Assembly (NCBI RefSeq): GCF_000321225.1
Contig: NW_004450303.1
Span: forward strand, 2,477,117 to 2,541,116
DNA length: 64,000 bases
Origin: Odobenus rosmarus divergens
Lineage: Eukaryota > Chordata > Mammalia > Carnivora > Odobenidae
Reading direction: 5' to 3'
Under the pieces are notes generated by a model. It was not told the origin of the DNA. It worked only from the letters and a program-made list of their open reading frames with translations, and did not search any database. Shown here in pieces: positions 33,319 through 45,889 of this stretch; the first letter of the stretch is position 1; each line of letters starts with the position of its first letter. The translations under genes were made by a program, and so were the position numbers.

Positions 33319-35099
33319 ATTCTGGTTTTGTAATTACATATTACATCTCTAAACAGTGTCCTATGGATTCAAGTTCAATTTTTAATGTGCTGAATTTAGG
33401 TGCTCATGGGATATCCATAAGGAATTGTCCTTTAGTCAGAAATGCATTTGTGGTCTTGGATCCACAGTGGGATTAGGGCTAGAGATGTTGAGTCAGGAGA
33501 TGTTATCATATAGGTGAAAGTTGAACCCCTAAGAGGTTCACTAACACTGAGTTAGCATGTAGAATTGGTAGAGTCTGCGGATAGAAGCTTTGAGGTACTC
33601 AAATATTTAAGGAGTGGGAGAAAGAAGAGATGACTTTCCAAAAGTATTTATGTAGGTAGAAGAAAAACAAAGAGATATGATGTTATAAAATTGAGGAGAG
33701 AAAAGAGTTTGAAAAAGTTGTCCATAGTATCGAATGTTATAGAACAATCAAGAAAGATAGAGTAGCTAATTATCCATTGGCTATAGCAATTTGGGAACAG
33801 CATGAACAGCAATTTGGTCTCATCAAGAACAGTTTTTGTAGATTGGAGAAAGAAACCAAATTACAGTGAGTGAAGAAATAAGTGGGAGGCAAAGACCACT
33901 CTTAACTAACTTGGTTGTGAGGTTCAGGGAAATCTAGAGAGATTGCTTAAGAAAGACACAGGGTTGAGAGAGGGCTTGTTTTTTGTTTTTGTTTTTATTT
34001 CCACTTGGGAGGGGGTTGAATATATCCTATGCAGAGGGTAAAACCCCAAAAGAGGAAGAGGCTGAAGGGGAAACAGCTGATTGGCAGAGCAGGGGCCTGA
34101 GTGGATGAAAGATGTGGATGGCAGGGACTAGCTCTGGGCAAGAAGCAGGCATCTCATTCTCTGTGATAGAAGGAGCGTAGGTATGTAGATGTACTTACAT
34201 AGGAAAATAGGGCTTTGAGAAAGTTCTTCCTAAATGAGTTGTATTTTCTGTGTCAAGAAGAGGACAAGACAATCTGCTGCAAGTGAGAATGACAGGGTTT
34301 GAAAAAGGAGTTTGAAAATAGTAAATGTAAATAGTAAAGCTGTTTGTGGTAATGGGAAAACGGGCAGACGAGGGATATGTAAAGCACTGCTGATTGGCCC
34401 CAAAGGCTTCATCAGAGTTGGAAACCATATTTGTTCCTGGTGCCAGATTTTATGGCTGTGTGATTTCCTTCACAGAACATAGATGTAGAAATAGAGTAGA
34501 CCAATGGTTAGATTGATCCATGGGTTTTCAGTCCCTATGCATTGGAAGAAAGATCAACAAGGTCAAAAGTAGGGCATGTTAACAGGAGAATATTTGAAGG
34601 GATAGACCCTGAGACTTAGACCAGAAAGGGGAGAGAAAGAGAGGAAGATAAGGCAAGTTCTCTGAGGTTGACTGCAGGTATCAGTGAAAGTAAGAGATTG
34701 CAGAATACATGAAGAGAAAAACTTGCAAGTGGGATGTGATGTTTTTAGATTTAAGAGATGGAATGCTTTCAGTGGAAATGAGAAATTTAAAATAGCCAAA
34801 AGCAGTTTGCATATATTATCATGAAAGGAACACAGTACCTGGGAATTCCATGGTTGTGGAGTCGAGATTGCAAACACAGTAGCTGTGGTAGGCACACCCC
34901 CAGAACAATCTGTCTGTATCGTGAAAGAAAGACTTCTCTATTCCAGGCTAAAATTCTACAGAGAACGGTCCTACCAGGGTTAGAGAGATTGAGTTCCAAG
35001 TGGGATGATGGAGATGAAATGAAGTTCTATCACTCCAAATCTACTGCAGCTAATGTTAAAATAAACTCAAACTGAACTGATTATGTGAAATTGTTGTGT

Positions 35100-35270
35100 C
35101 ATCGTCATGCTGCTATAGAGCTTAGCACATTAGATGGTAAGAATTGTTGTCTCCTTCCCATTAGACAGTGTGATTTTATCTGTGGCAGGGACTGCATCTT
35201 ATTTATTTTTATACCCCCACCACTTAGCAGTGTCTGGCACATCACAGGGATTCAGTAATGTTTATTTCCT
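35100..35270 (+). repeat. L2 3' end
   Basis: Sense L2 tail: 'gcagggactgcatcttattt', 'cagtgtctggcacatcacag', 'ggattcagtaatgtttattt'. Confidence 0.75.
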
Positions 35271-35334
35271 CACATAGACAGATATAATCAGGAAGAATTC
35301 ACAAACTAAGTAGGCTTTGAGCAACTGATTGTCC

Positions 35335-35555
35335 CCCTTTTTTTTTTTTTTTGAGAGAGAGAGAGAGAGAGACAGAGAGAGAGAAAGCTAATGAATGGGG
35401 TGGGGGGAGGAGGGCAGAGGGAGAGAGAGAATCCTAAGCAGCTTCCATGCCCAGCACGGAGCCTGACACAGAGCTCGATCTCATGACCCTGAGATCATCA
35501 CCTGAGCCAAAATCAAGAGGGGGACATTTAACTGACTAAACCACCCAGGCGCTCC
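35335..35555 (-). repeat. CAN-SINE, older GA-rich form
   Basis: Reverse-oriented with T-run, (GA)n centre and 'aaaatcaagagggggacatt'. Duplication CTGATTGTCC at 35325-35334 and CTGACTGTCC at 35556-35565, one mismatch. Confidence 0.93.
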
Positions 35556-35565
35556 CTGACTGTCC

Positions 35566-36402
35566 TTTCTACCACTGTTTTCTGTATTTGACTTACCCTG
35601 AAAGGACCAATATGGCATAGTAAATGCATAATAATATTTGTGCATAATAAATATTTGTAATCAATTGGTTACAAAATAGCATCTTTCCTTGACTGCAGTA
35701 TTTTGGGCTTTGCTTTGCTGTTATTTATGTAAATTTGCATCTGTAAAACTGTATTTATACAGATTCTTTTCCTTCCTTAGTTCTGATAAAGAGATAGGTT
35801 TTATTTCCTGACAATACACCTTTGCATAATTGTTTCTGCACCTTGTTGAAGATACTAATCCCCCAATTCTGATGATGAGAAAATGATTTTAATAGTGGTG
35901 GAATATCTCTGTACATTGTGTAGCTCCTATTAGAGATCTAAGATGTTTACTGAAAATTCTTCTGAATATGTTATACCTATTGATTCAAAGGCTATGTCTA
36001 TCTATAGAAGTGGAAGTTTGAACCCCTAAATTATTTTTATCTTTTTTTTTCTTGACTGGTTCTCTATCAGTTGAAATGATTGGCTAATTACTCAAAAAGC
36101 TCAAGTGTGGTTTGGGTAAATCAACAAGTACCGATATCATTTGACTGACAGAAGATGGAAAAAATTTTGCCATTATAAAAAGGTGAAAAAGTCATTTTAA
36201 TTACTGGACTATTTGTGTACTGGGATCTGGCATGACTACTTCTTTTCAGGTGTACAAGCAAATGCTAGAACTTACTAGAATGTTTGACTGGATCCTGTGC
36301 CATAATCATCAAGATTTTCTGTTCTGTTCCCAATTTTAGGGGATACTGCTATTCTTGTCTTTGACCAAAGTGGCCTTCCTTATTTTTATTATCTACTGAA
36401 AG
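35566..36402. other. Unique AT-rich DNA
   Basis: No repeat or gene recognised. Confidence 0.45.
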
Positions 36403-36447
<45 letters not shown>

Positions 36448-36507
36448 ATCTATCTATCATCATCTATCATCTCTCTATCATCTATCTATCATCTCTTTAT
36501 CTATATC
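36403..36507. repeat. TATC tetranucleotide microsatellite
   Basis: A pure (CTAT)n block at about 36403-36447, then interrupted units (ATCATC, CTCTCTATC) to 36507. Uninterrupted part about 11 units, so probably length-polymorphic. Confidence 0.95.
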
Positions 36508-37889
36508 TGCCAGGGAATTTGAGCTATCTGGTCTCTGGATATCCCTTATAAATAGTCACAAAATTCTATTTAACACATAAAGGGGCCATGGGGATGTAAG
36601 CATTAACTGATTAAATTGTGAACCTAAGTGAAATTATTTCTATATTCAATGGTCATCACAAATAGCCACATCCTAATCTATATTTTGGCCACAGATTAAA
36701 AACTCCTAGTGAGATCAGAGACCAGATGATTACTACTCTACAGCAATTTCAAGATTTCTGGCTCAGGCTTAGTGATGAGACAACACCAAATGTGACAAAC
36801 AAAACAAATACAAATTATTTCTTTGAAATCTGGGTTGGAACACCATTGTTGATTTTTTGGGAAGCTTTATCAAATATAGTTTGGATCACTTTGAACTTAT
36901 AAGCAGTATACAGAAGGAAGAGTCTCACGGAAAAGAAATCTAAAGCTGGAGTACTTTAATTAGCTGTTTTCACCATTGACTTAGGAATCAACATTTACTT
37001 GGTGGGATATATCTTTATAAAACATCAGAAAGTATAAAAAAGAAAAAAATTATATGTCAATTAATGTTCTCAATTTCTGAAGCAACTGGATGCTTCCTTT
37101 TTTTAAAGTTAAAGGCATTTCAAGAAAGATTAAAATAAGTATGCAATCCCAACCAGATGTTACTGTAATCCTTCTGAAAGACTAATCAGTAACAACTTTT
37201 TCATTCCAGATGGCTTGTCTTGTCGATGAGATTTTTCCAAATTCTTCTTGGATTCTAAGGAACCAAAGTAGGCTTGCATGAGGGGGGCATAAACCCTGTT
37301 ATTTCCCACTATTAAGTTAGACAATTTGCTTTCACTTTTTCAGATTGGGTTCCGACACATTTCCCTAACGTGTCAGGAGAGCTGGGCTCATCTCATGGCT
37401 CTTGTTTCACCTCTGAGTGAAATATTTTTGGGTCAGTTTTCCCCAAGTGTGTTCCTGGATTCTTTTTTGGATCAAAACCAAACTTTGAGTTCCCTTTTGA
37501 TATTGCCAACCACAAGCTTCTAATAATCTACCTCTTTTCCAACTCTTTTCTTTTTCTTACACCCAAGGCACCTATTGATGGGATTCATGAAACAGTGTTT
37601 TTCTGTTCTCTCTTCTTCTATTATAATATATTTTTGTACCATTTTCAAAGACCTCTTTTGAAAACATAATCTTTTTTGGTGACTTTTCTTCCAATTGTAA
37701 CTTGAAATTATATTAATGCATATAGGCCACTGAGCTAAAAGCCAAATACAGTGTCTAGATACGAATTCCTAAAGAGAGGTGATGAATTGAAGAGGCTTGT
37801 AATCTTTTGTCTACCTAGGTATTAGGTGGTAAAGTAGAGAATGATGAAGAAAACTAGTTGTTCAGTTTGTTAGAGTAGGAAGTTAATTA
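36508..37889. other. Unique DNA
   Basis: No repeat family recognised. The open frame at 37326-37523 has no domain. Confidence 0.45.
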
Positions 37890-38290
37890 AATCAAGGTAT
37901 TTCATCCTCATCACAGTCCTATAATTAAGAGTACCCTTATTTTTCTTCTATCATAGATAAGGAAACTGAGCAAGAGGCTGCACAGCCTTCCTTGGATCCC
38001 ATAGTTAAGAACAAGCAGAGCAGGGATTTAATCCCTGAAGACTGTACTCTATTTTTTTTTTAAACTTTATTTATTTGACAGTGAGAGAGGGCCTAAGCGG
38101 GGCGGGGGTGGGGGGTGGCGCAGAGGCAGAGGGAGAGGGAGAAGTAGGCTTCCTGCTGAGCAGGGAGCCTGGAGCGGGTCTAGATCCCAGGACCCTGGGA
38201 TCACGACCTGAGCTGAAGGCAGACGCTTAACCAACTGAGCCACCCAGGCACCCCATGAAGACTGTACTCTTAACTACCCTACTACAGCTA
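37890..38290 (+). repeat. MIR, split by a CAN-SINE
   Basis: MIR blocks 'cctcatcacagtcctataat', 'atagataaggaaactgagca' and 'gcagagcagggatttaatcc' up to 38050, then the 3' end after the SINE ('actgtactcttaactaccct'). Confidence 0.8.
38051..38255 (-). repeat. CAN-SINE with exact target duplication
   Basis: Full-length reverse-oriented young SINE. The duplication TGAAGACTGTACTCT at 38036-38050 and 38256-38270 is exact and lies in MIR. Confidence 0.97.
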
Positions 38291-38711
38291 TTTAGAAACA
38301 TTTGCAATAGATCATAAAAAGAACTTCGTTATGGTGACAACTCAAGGCTTGGCTGATATGAATGTTGGGTTAGTGGTCCTGCCTTGCACAGTACTGTATA
38401 GTAATGCCCAGAATGCCTCTGTTGTGTCTGCTGAGAAAAGTATAACCTTCCAGTGGGGGGCTAAACTCTGGGAAACCAATTCATAGTCAAAAGACCCACA
38501 AGAGATTGATTTATAAAGTAGGAGCTCAAATTATTTCTGTGAAGAGAAATACATGTTTACAAGATGACACATGTTAATCATTTGGAATGAGTTTTCTCTT
38601 TAGCTAGGTAGATTCACTTAGGAGATCCAAAATATATTAGAAAGGTTCCATAATCAGAAAAAAAACCCACTATTCATCATGGGTTTCCTTTAAATTACTA
38701 TAGCTGAGTGA
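38291..38711. other. Unique DNA
   Basis: No repeat or gene recognised. Confidence 0.4.
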
Positions 38712-39097
38712 TTATTATGGGCTGAATTGTAACTTCACCAAACTTACATGTTGAAGTTCTAACCCTCAGTATCTCAGAATGTGAGTGTGTTCAGAGATGG
38801 AATCTTTAAAGAGGTAATTAAGGTAAAATGAGGTCATATGGATGGGGCCTTAATCTAATATGACTGGTGTCCTTATAAGAAGAAATTCAGACACACACCT
38901 GTGATCACACAGAGGAAAAGACCAAGTGAAGACACAGTGAGAAGGTGGTCATGGGTGAGCCAAAGAAGGAGATCGCAGAAGAAAGCAAACTTGTGCACAC
39001 CTTGTTGTTGGATTTCCAGAGCTGTGGGGAAATAAATTTCTGTTTAAGCCACTCGGTCTGCAGTATTTTGTGATGACAGCCCTAGTAACTTAATATG
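38712..39097 (+). repeat. MLT1-type MaLR LTR
   Basis: Standard MLT1 order: 'atgggctgaattgtaacttc', 'tctttaaagaggtaattaag', 'atgactggtgtccttataag', 'gaaataaatttctgtttaag', 'gatgacagccctagtaactt'. Nearly full length. Confidence 0.92.
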
Positions 39098-39306
39098 ATA
39101 ATTAAATCTTTTATTAGAGAATTATTACCATTTCATGAAATAACATTGGCCATTAAAAGTCAGAGTTTACTCTCTCTGAACAGTCCTGAAGAAGTACTGA
39201 ATGATTTTTAATCTGTTTCCTAGATTCTGTACTTACCTGTCTTTTATGTTTTCTTCACTAATAAATTATGTTATTTTTAAAACTACTTTGATTAGATTTG
39301 GTAAAC

Positions 39307-39655
39307 TCTCCAGACCAACACTGAACAATTAAAATATAATATGAACCACTAAAGCTCACATTATTTAAGTTTCTAATAGCCACATTTAAACAATAAAAAA
39401 AAAGGTGAGGTTAGTTTCAATAATATATGAATATATATTAGTGTATCTTATGTCTTATATAAATATTACATATAATACATCCAAAATAGAATCATTTCAA
39501 CATGTAGTCAATATAAAATTATTAATGTGAAATTTTCCATTTTTTCCCCTCATACTAAGTCTTCAAAATCTAATGTTTATCATTTTGGACCAGTCACGTT
39601 TTAAATGCTCAATAGTCAATGTGGCTGGTGGGTGGGACAGCTCTAGACCTATTGT
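39307..39655 (-). mobile_element. hAT-type non-autonomous DNA transposon
   Basis: Blocks 'ttctaatagccacatttaaa', 'caacatgtagtcaatataaa', 'tcatactaagtcttcaaaat' and 'aaatgctcaatagtcaatgt' match, in order, a common MER-class hAT element whose ends read like 'ctgtccaatag' and 'tgtggct...'. Ends are worn. Strand follows the orientation in which I know the consensus and may be reversed. Confidence 0.7.
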
Positions 39656-39694
39656 TGAACCTTTTTCTATGAGCACTGTATTTGCACATATTTT

Positions 39695-39901
39695 TTTAAG
39701 ATATTTTTATTTGAGAGAGAGAGAGCATGTGCACACGAGAGAGTGTGTGTGAGTAGGGGAAGGGGCAGAGGGAGAGAATCTTCCAGCAGACTCCTCGTGG
39801 ACTGCCGAACATACCACGGGGATCCCATGACCCATGAGATCATGACCTGAGCCAAAACCAAGAGCCTGACACTCAACGGACTGAGCCACCCAGCTACCCC
39901 C
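39695..39901 (-). repeat. CAN-SINE
   Basis: Reverse-oriented SINE with GA/GT-rich centre and 'aaaccaagagcctgacactc'. Duplication TATTTGCACATATTTT at 39679-39694 against TATTTGCATATCTTTT at 39902-39917, two mismatches. Confidence 0.92.
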
Positions 39902-39917
39902 TATTTGCATATCTTTT

Positions 39918-40317
39918 TAAGGCAGTATTTCTGCAGATGTCTGAGGTCACTTGTTGTATGTTGGTTATTTGAAATTTCAGTTTCAGCATGTCATATGCTC
40001 TTACATGAGAGCATCAACTGTGTCTGAGTTTACTGCCACTTTATGTAACAAGTTCCTGATTGACAAAGTGTGACAGGAGGAAGTCATTACTAAAGTTCCA
40101 ATCAGGTAATATTTTCCTATTCAGGCTTCCTGGAAACATCAGTAGATATTTATGAGATGGCTTGCTACATGCAGGGTACTAAGAGGGAAAAATGTGTGTA
40201 GGGTTGTTTATTTTCAAATTGAGTTGTCTTAAATATTGAAAATCTCTAAATGGATTAAAGGGGAAAATGCTTCCATTTGTTGGTCTTTTACTATGTACTG
40301 ACACGTGATCTTAACTT
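39918..40317. other. Unique DNA
   Basis: No repeat or gene recognised. Confidence 0.4.
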
Positions 40318-40513
40318 TTTTTTTTAAAAGATTTTATTTATTTGAGAGAGAGAGAGCAAGCACATCCACAAGTGGTGGGGAGGGGCAGTGGGAGAGGGAG
40401 AGGCAGACTCCCCATTGAGTGGGGAGCCCAACTCGGGGCTGGATCCCAGGACCCTGAGATCATGATCTGAGCCGAAGTCAGATGCTTACCCGACTGAGCC
40501 ACCCAGGCGCCCC
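40318..40513 (-). repeat. CAN-SINE
   Basis: Full-length reverse-oriented SINE from T-run and AAAGATTTTATTTATTTGAG to the head GGGGCGCCTGGGTGGCTCAG. Target duplication not secure because both flanks are T-rich. Confidence 0.94.
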
Positions 40514-40759
40514 TTATTTATCTTTTAAAAATCTTGTGAGTTTTATACAAATGAGAAAACTGATGCTTAGTGGTTTTAAGTAAATGTCCCAAGATAGCCT
40601 TGTCCACAATTGGTGGAGTTTCTCATTCATATTTGCTTGATTTTAAAGGATTTATGATATGGTTAAATCTTGTTCCAAGACGTGCTTTATATCTGAGAAA
40701 TTTCAAAACAACATGAAGTGTGTGAATTTTGCAGAAACCATTAAATCTACCATGGGTTT

Positions 40760-40985
40760 TGGGGTAGGCTAAGCTCAAGCTCAAGGTTCCAGCTCTTCTA
40801 CTTAACTACACCTTTTGTCTTTGTTTTACCTTATTTAAACTCCACAAGCCTGTTTCCTCATTTAGAAAATGGGCATCATAATAGTTCTATCTCTTAGGGT
40901 TGTGTAAGGACTGAGTGAGCTAATTCAGGGAAAGTACACTGTGTGAGGCATATAATAAGGACTCACCAAACATTAGCTGCTTGTT
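40760..40985 (-). repeat. MIR
   Basis: Reverse MIR: 'ctgtttcctcatttagaaaa', 'tgggcatcataatagttcta', 'gggttgtgtaaggactgagt', 'gtgtgaggcatataataagg'. Well preserved core. Confidence 0.85.
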
Positions 40986-43624
40986 CTTTTTTATAATCAA
41001 CAGTGACAGGCCTGGTATATATTAACTCTTTCAATTTACAGGAATTTTCTTGACCACTCAGTATAGCAGAATACATTTTCTATACTTTAAATATGGTTAA
41101 GCAGAGAAGCCTGAAGTACTTTTCTATAATTAACTGCTCAAACTGTGTTAGCGTATGAGAATAGGTTTCAGAAGTAGATCTGACACTCACCAACAGCCAG
41201 GGAGAGGACAGCGCTGATGTCTTTTCTACTTGTGAACTAATGGTTTTATCCTTCGGAGGTGGTGACCTTGATTTCTTTCTGAAAGATACCTGAATTCTAG
41301 TCAAGGCTGCTTTAGGGTTGGATGTGCCACCTGACCCTTCTCAAAGGAGACAGAAGAATAAAATTTTTCAAAGGTCACATCTCAGCCACTTAAAATGTTT
41401 ATGTTTTTGTTATGGCTGAAGATTGTATTAGGGCAATTGCAGCAAAAACAACCAAAGTCAAAATGAACTGATGAGCACAACAAAAATAGAGAAAGGGGAA
41501 AAAAGAGCTTCTGTCTAGGGTTCAAATGCTTCCACTCGTCAGTCTTAACCTTTTTGATAATTATATTATATGCAGCAGCAAAGAAACTAAAGGGGATAAA
41601 GGTCTTAAGAATTATATTGATAAACTATGTGTGGTGCTCAAAAATGGCATGGAATATCTTGTTTAAGCTGTAAAAATATATTAGCATGTCATGTTATCTT
41701 CATAAATTCTTCTCACACATAGAGTGGGTGGAGTTCCCAAATCCCAAGGCACATTACCAATTAGGTTGGTTGCTGCAATTCATCAATTGTTTTGTCACAT
41801 ATTTGCAGGCTCACAGTTGGGACTGAGGTATTATGATTCTAGAGGGTTTGATAATAGGTGAATTATTAGCTGTTGGGGACAGATTTGTTTCTGAGCCATT
41901 CTGTGGCAGTCTCTTATATAGGAAGGCAATCATTTTCACGGAGTTGGCTCCCTCAGACTTAAAGAGATTTTGAATATAGCTTGTAATTTTTTTCCTAGTA
42001 AAATTTCATTAGTGGTTAATTATGATTGGTAGAGCTTACCGGAAGTTCAGCAAGTGTGTTGAGAGTTCAAACATGGCCAATTTTAAGCAGTGTCATGATG
42101 GGATGGACAGCTCGTGGTATTCTCTGTCGCCATGTTTATATACACAGTCTATCAATCTTCTACGTATTATCACATGTTGAACTCGTGCTTTTAACCTTTT
42201 TGGAAAACAAAAAGGACTTTTAGAATTGACTTTTCTTAGTCTGGGCAACTTTACCTTTTGGTTTTTGAGCATTTGCTCGTACTGTATGATTTGGGGTAAG
42301 AAATAATTCGAGGAATGTTTAAACAGCATCTAACTTTGATAGGCTGCAAGAAGTTAAATGCTTTTTGTGGATGTTATGTAGCAAATCAAGACAGATGAAC
42401 CCGAAGTGTGCTTAAGTCTGGTCAGTTCCATCTACAAGTTTCTCAAAGAAGCCAGATTGTATCTAAGGCAGATTAAGCAGAGTTAATTTCTCTTCTAAAA
42501 GTGCACATTTGTAAGAAATATGAAGATAAAACAAAGGGAATATAATAAACTTCTCCATAAATTTTTCTGAAAGTTTCAAGTTTCTATTTTAGAAGGGTAT
42601 CCTCATATTTAGATAGGTACTTTACTTCACACATTTGTCATCAACTCCAAAATTAGCTTGACTGTTAAAATTATTATTGCTTATACTTTTTTTCAGTAAG
42701 GGCAGGAGGAAATGAAAATAAAGGAGGATTTCTAAAAAATCAATACAAAACACAGTTATATTGAAGTAATTAGATAATTAAATAGATGATTTAAATTATG
42801 GTGAATCAAAAGTTTTTGCCAGGACAATAATGCTGTCAGAGTTTTGCACTGTCTTTCCTCTCTCTTTTGCTGGAGACTGGGTTTATCTGAAAACTGCATC
42901 TATGATCTCCTAACTGGAGAATATTGAAAGAGAAATGAAAAAACTTTATTAAAAATGGAAAAATGGTCACCTTGCAGTAGATCTCCCAAACGGCAGCTGT
43001 ATATATAGCAAACATTCCAGAATACTGGAATAGATTTAAAATATTGCTATACTTCTGTTTATGTTCTTGCTGTGTTGGGATATAAACATTTTTTAATGAG
43101 GGGTATTTCTGTTTCAGCAAAGAATTGTGTGGCTGAATTATCTGGGATGGGATTCAGGGCCTGAAAGATATTTGATTATATGCTATAGAGGGCTCATCAT
43201 TGAAATGAGGTATGAGTGTTAGACATTATATATCCATTCAGCAATTATGTAAATTATTTTTGATAAGTGATTTTGAGCCTTTTTTTCAGCCTTATACCTC
43301 TCATGCTATTTCGGAAAGCCCTTGGCCTAGGGCAGTTTCAGTCCTAGGTTTTGTTTAAAAATGCTTTATAGGGGATACAAAATAAATCTAAGTCATAGAC
43401 TCTATATTCTAGAAGCTTCCTAGAATATTTTGGGAAAGCAGCACTCACTCATAGGAGGAAGAAGACCAATGAGGGCCTAAGGTGCTATGGAATGCTTGCA
43501 CTTGGGCAGGCAATGAACAGGGAGGAGGATAATCCCAACCTATATTGGGGGTGGGGCATGCTGAACGGGTGTTGTGGTTGAACTGTGTCTGGCATGAGGA
43601 ATTACATGGCTCTTCTCCCTCAGT
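40986..43624. other. Unique DNA, longest repeat-poor stretch
   Basis: About 2.6 kb with no recognised transposon and no gene. Open frames at 41080-41304, 42026-42223, 42093-42329 and 42836-43120 are short, have no domains and overlap each other on opposite strands. Confidence 0.45.
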
Positions 43625-43880
43625 CACTTACCCAACACATGTTTATTGTGCATCTGCCATGGTTCAGGTACCTTGGTATGGAACATAGACCAATGAACGT
43701 AGTTGCTGCCATCATGACTTTTAAGATCTGGTGGGTGGTAGGCATGAAACATGAAAACAAAAATATGTATCTAATAACAAACTGTGCTAGGCAATAGTAA
43801 AGAAAAGCAAGATGCTATGAAAGAGATTGTGGATTGGGGAATGCAGGTCTGAAGGAGAGACATTTAAACTGATTTGAAGG
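43625..43880 (-). repeat. L2 3' end
   Basis: Reverse L2 tail: 'catgtttattgtgcatctgc', 'gttcaggtaccttggtatgg', 'aaagcaagatgctatgaaag'. Confidence 0.7.
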
Positions 43881-45419
43881 ATATGCCTATTAAAATATAA
43901 AGACACTTCTTATATAGGATATATATTAGGATATGCTAAAATTAGAATTTCTACTGAGTTGCTCTTTTATAGTCATGTGTCTGACAAATGAGGTAAATAA
44001 ATTTTAGGATATGCTCATTTAATTGGCAAGTGTATCTGTCAGAGGTTCACCAAGAAACAGATGCCACCTGCAAAATAGAGAACTTGAGGAGGGTTGAGTG
44101 AATTTTATAAAGCTGTGGTGATGGTGTAGGGAAGTGACAAGGGATAGAGCAGTACTTTCAGCGCCATTAATAGCAGAGCTGTCACAATCCCTGGACCCAA
44201 AGGCACAAGATGGGGGACATGGATACCTGAGTACTGGGGAGAGGTAATGCCTTGAGATGAATAGTGACCTTGGTTGAGGGACACAGCAGCCGGAGGTGCC
44301 CCCAGTGTGAGAATGCAGGGTGTGTGTGTGGAGGGGACTACAATCCAAGATCTTACTCTCCTTTTCCTTCTGCTCTCCTGGTAACGATCCCCTTTGGCTG
44401 GACCCAGCTAGAAGTGATAGGATGATGAGTTTCACATGGGTTGGCCTCCCAGTTAGAGATCATGGTCCAGAAGGTAGAACACGGACTTTGGAGAGAAACA
44501 GAGGATAACCTCACATAGCAAGTCTGCATGAAGCTCTCACCATAGACAAAGCTCAGAGGTGAGGGGTATGTGAAAGAACAATAAGCCTTGTGAAAAGATT
44601 TACGAAGATTCGCTCTGTTTGGAGTTCTTCTGTGGTGGGCATAGTGTGGTCTATCAGAATCAAAAACATGGCTTCTTGAGACTATTATAATAGCTCTTTC
44701 TTCTAAGAATTTCTCCTACTGGCTCTTCAGACTTCTCTTCCAGGGGCTGTGTTTTCTCTGTAATGTCTGTCATAGTGCCTGAATCATGCTGGGAAGTAGA
44801 GCCCCCATGATGGCGGTGCCACAGGAAGTGTGACGGGCCAGGAACAGCTCACCGCTGAGCACTTGGCTACCATAGTTACTTACCAGGCACCTTCATTCAG
44901 CACATTCCTGCACATACCTACAATGCCACCTCTCTGTGGGACCATTGCTCTGCTCTCTCTTAGGGTTGTTTTGTCTTTCTTTCTTTTTTTTTTTTTTTCT
45001 CCTCAGCAAGCCTGGGGATGTGGAAATGAAGAAAGGCAGAAGTTGACATGTGCTGTAATACTAGCTGACAAGTGAACGCTGGGATACCATGTCAGAGGAA
45101 GGAATGGCTGTATTTACCAACCAGCGCCAATCCCCCTTTCCGCCTTAGTTTCAAATTCTGCAGGAAAGAGACAGCTCTGAAAATTTACGAGCCACAACTT
45201 GCTCTTCATTACTTAGTCACAGGGTAAGCAGCAAGCACCCAAGCCTAAGGGTCACCTGCGGGTCTGGAAATTTTTGTAATTTTATAGGGAAGTTCATTGG
45301 CTGTGGGAGGAGTGATGAAGTGCTGAGAAGCCACTCGTGCACCAGGGAACCGCTAAGTCGTTTTGTTATAAATAAGGATGTACATATGCACAGAGCTCTT
45401 TCATTAGAACGTATTCCCC
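43881..45419. other. Unclassified DNA
   Basis: The segment 44035-44520 has the feel of a degraded LTR or other interspersed repeat but I cannot name it. The 138-codon minus frame there (44019-44435) begins with a hydrophobic stretch but has no domain. A polypyrimidine run lies at 44970-45003. No CpG-rich promoter seen. Confidence 0.35.
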
Positions 45420-45580
45420 AAACGTGAGAATCTCAGTTAATTGTTACAGTGGCCCCACGAATTGGGCAGGGGAGGCCTCACAAACTTCCCTTCCAGAGGA
45501 GACCTTGAGCCTCAGAGGCTAACATGACCTGCCAGGCTCCTGAGGCCTGGGAAATGGCAGAGGTGCTGGAAATGAGTTCC
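45420..45580 (+). repeat. MIR
   Basis: MIR blocks 'tctcagttaattgttacagt', 'gaggagaccttgagcctcag' and 'catgacctgccaggctcctg' in order. Confidence 0.65.
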
Positions 45581-45889
45581 AACTTAAAAAAATAAAAAAA
45601 CACAACAGTTTCCAATGGAAGATTTCAAAGAGAGGACGTCTAGGCCTTTTACGGTTCTCAGAAAATTCGAGAGTGTTGTGAGAATTAGGAACTTTTCCTG
45701 AGTTTGTTTATAAATTTGTCCAATGAAAAGAGAACTGTGGTTGGAGGTAAAATTATACCCCATTGGAACTGCTGTTCAAATACCTCTTTCCTTGTTTTTT
45801 TTTTTTCCTCTTCAGAGTACGAGTAGCAGGACTCTCTTCGCTGTCATAAGTGCTTACTCTTAGTAAAACGAAGACTCCTCGAAGCTTTG

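Larger units (their letters stand above)
31840..35050 (-). mobile_element. L2 element, antisense, split by MER2 and L1
   Basis: Antisense L2 from 'gatcatgtagatcatttagg' and 'tagattttattctgaaggct' (31850-31900) to about 32200, resuming at about 33320 with 'agaaagatagagtagctaat' and 'accaaattacagtgagtgaa' blocks in L2 order up to about 34100, and less certainly to 35050. The missing middle holds a MER2-like element with an inner L1. No reading frame survives. Confidence 0.6.

Noticed and set aside
36403..36507. Regular direct repeats resembling an array
   Set aside because: Tetranucleotide microsatellite with no spacers; not a CRISPR array, and the DNA is mammalian.
44019..44435. 138-codon minus-strand open frame with a hydrophobic start
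   Set aside because: Composition is Ser/His-rich with CA-repeat-derived HTHTLHSHT; no family match that I know, and the DNA looks like a degraded repeat.
44740..45080. Possible promoter or first exon
   Set aside because: Slightly higher GC but very few CpGs, no convincing core promoter and no splice-linked open frame.
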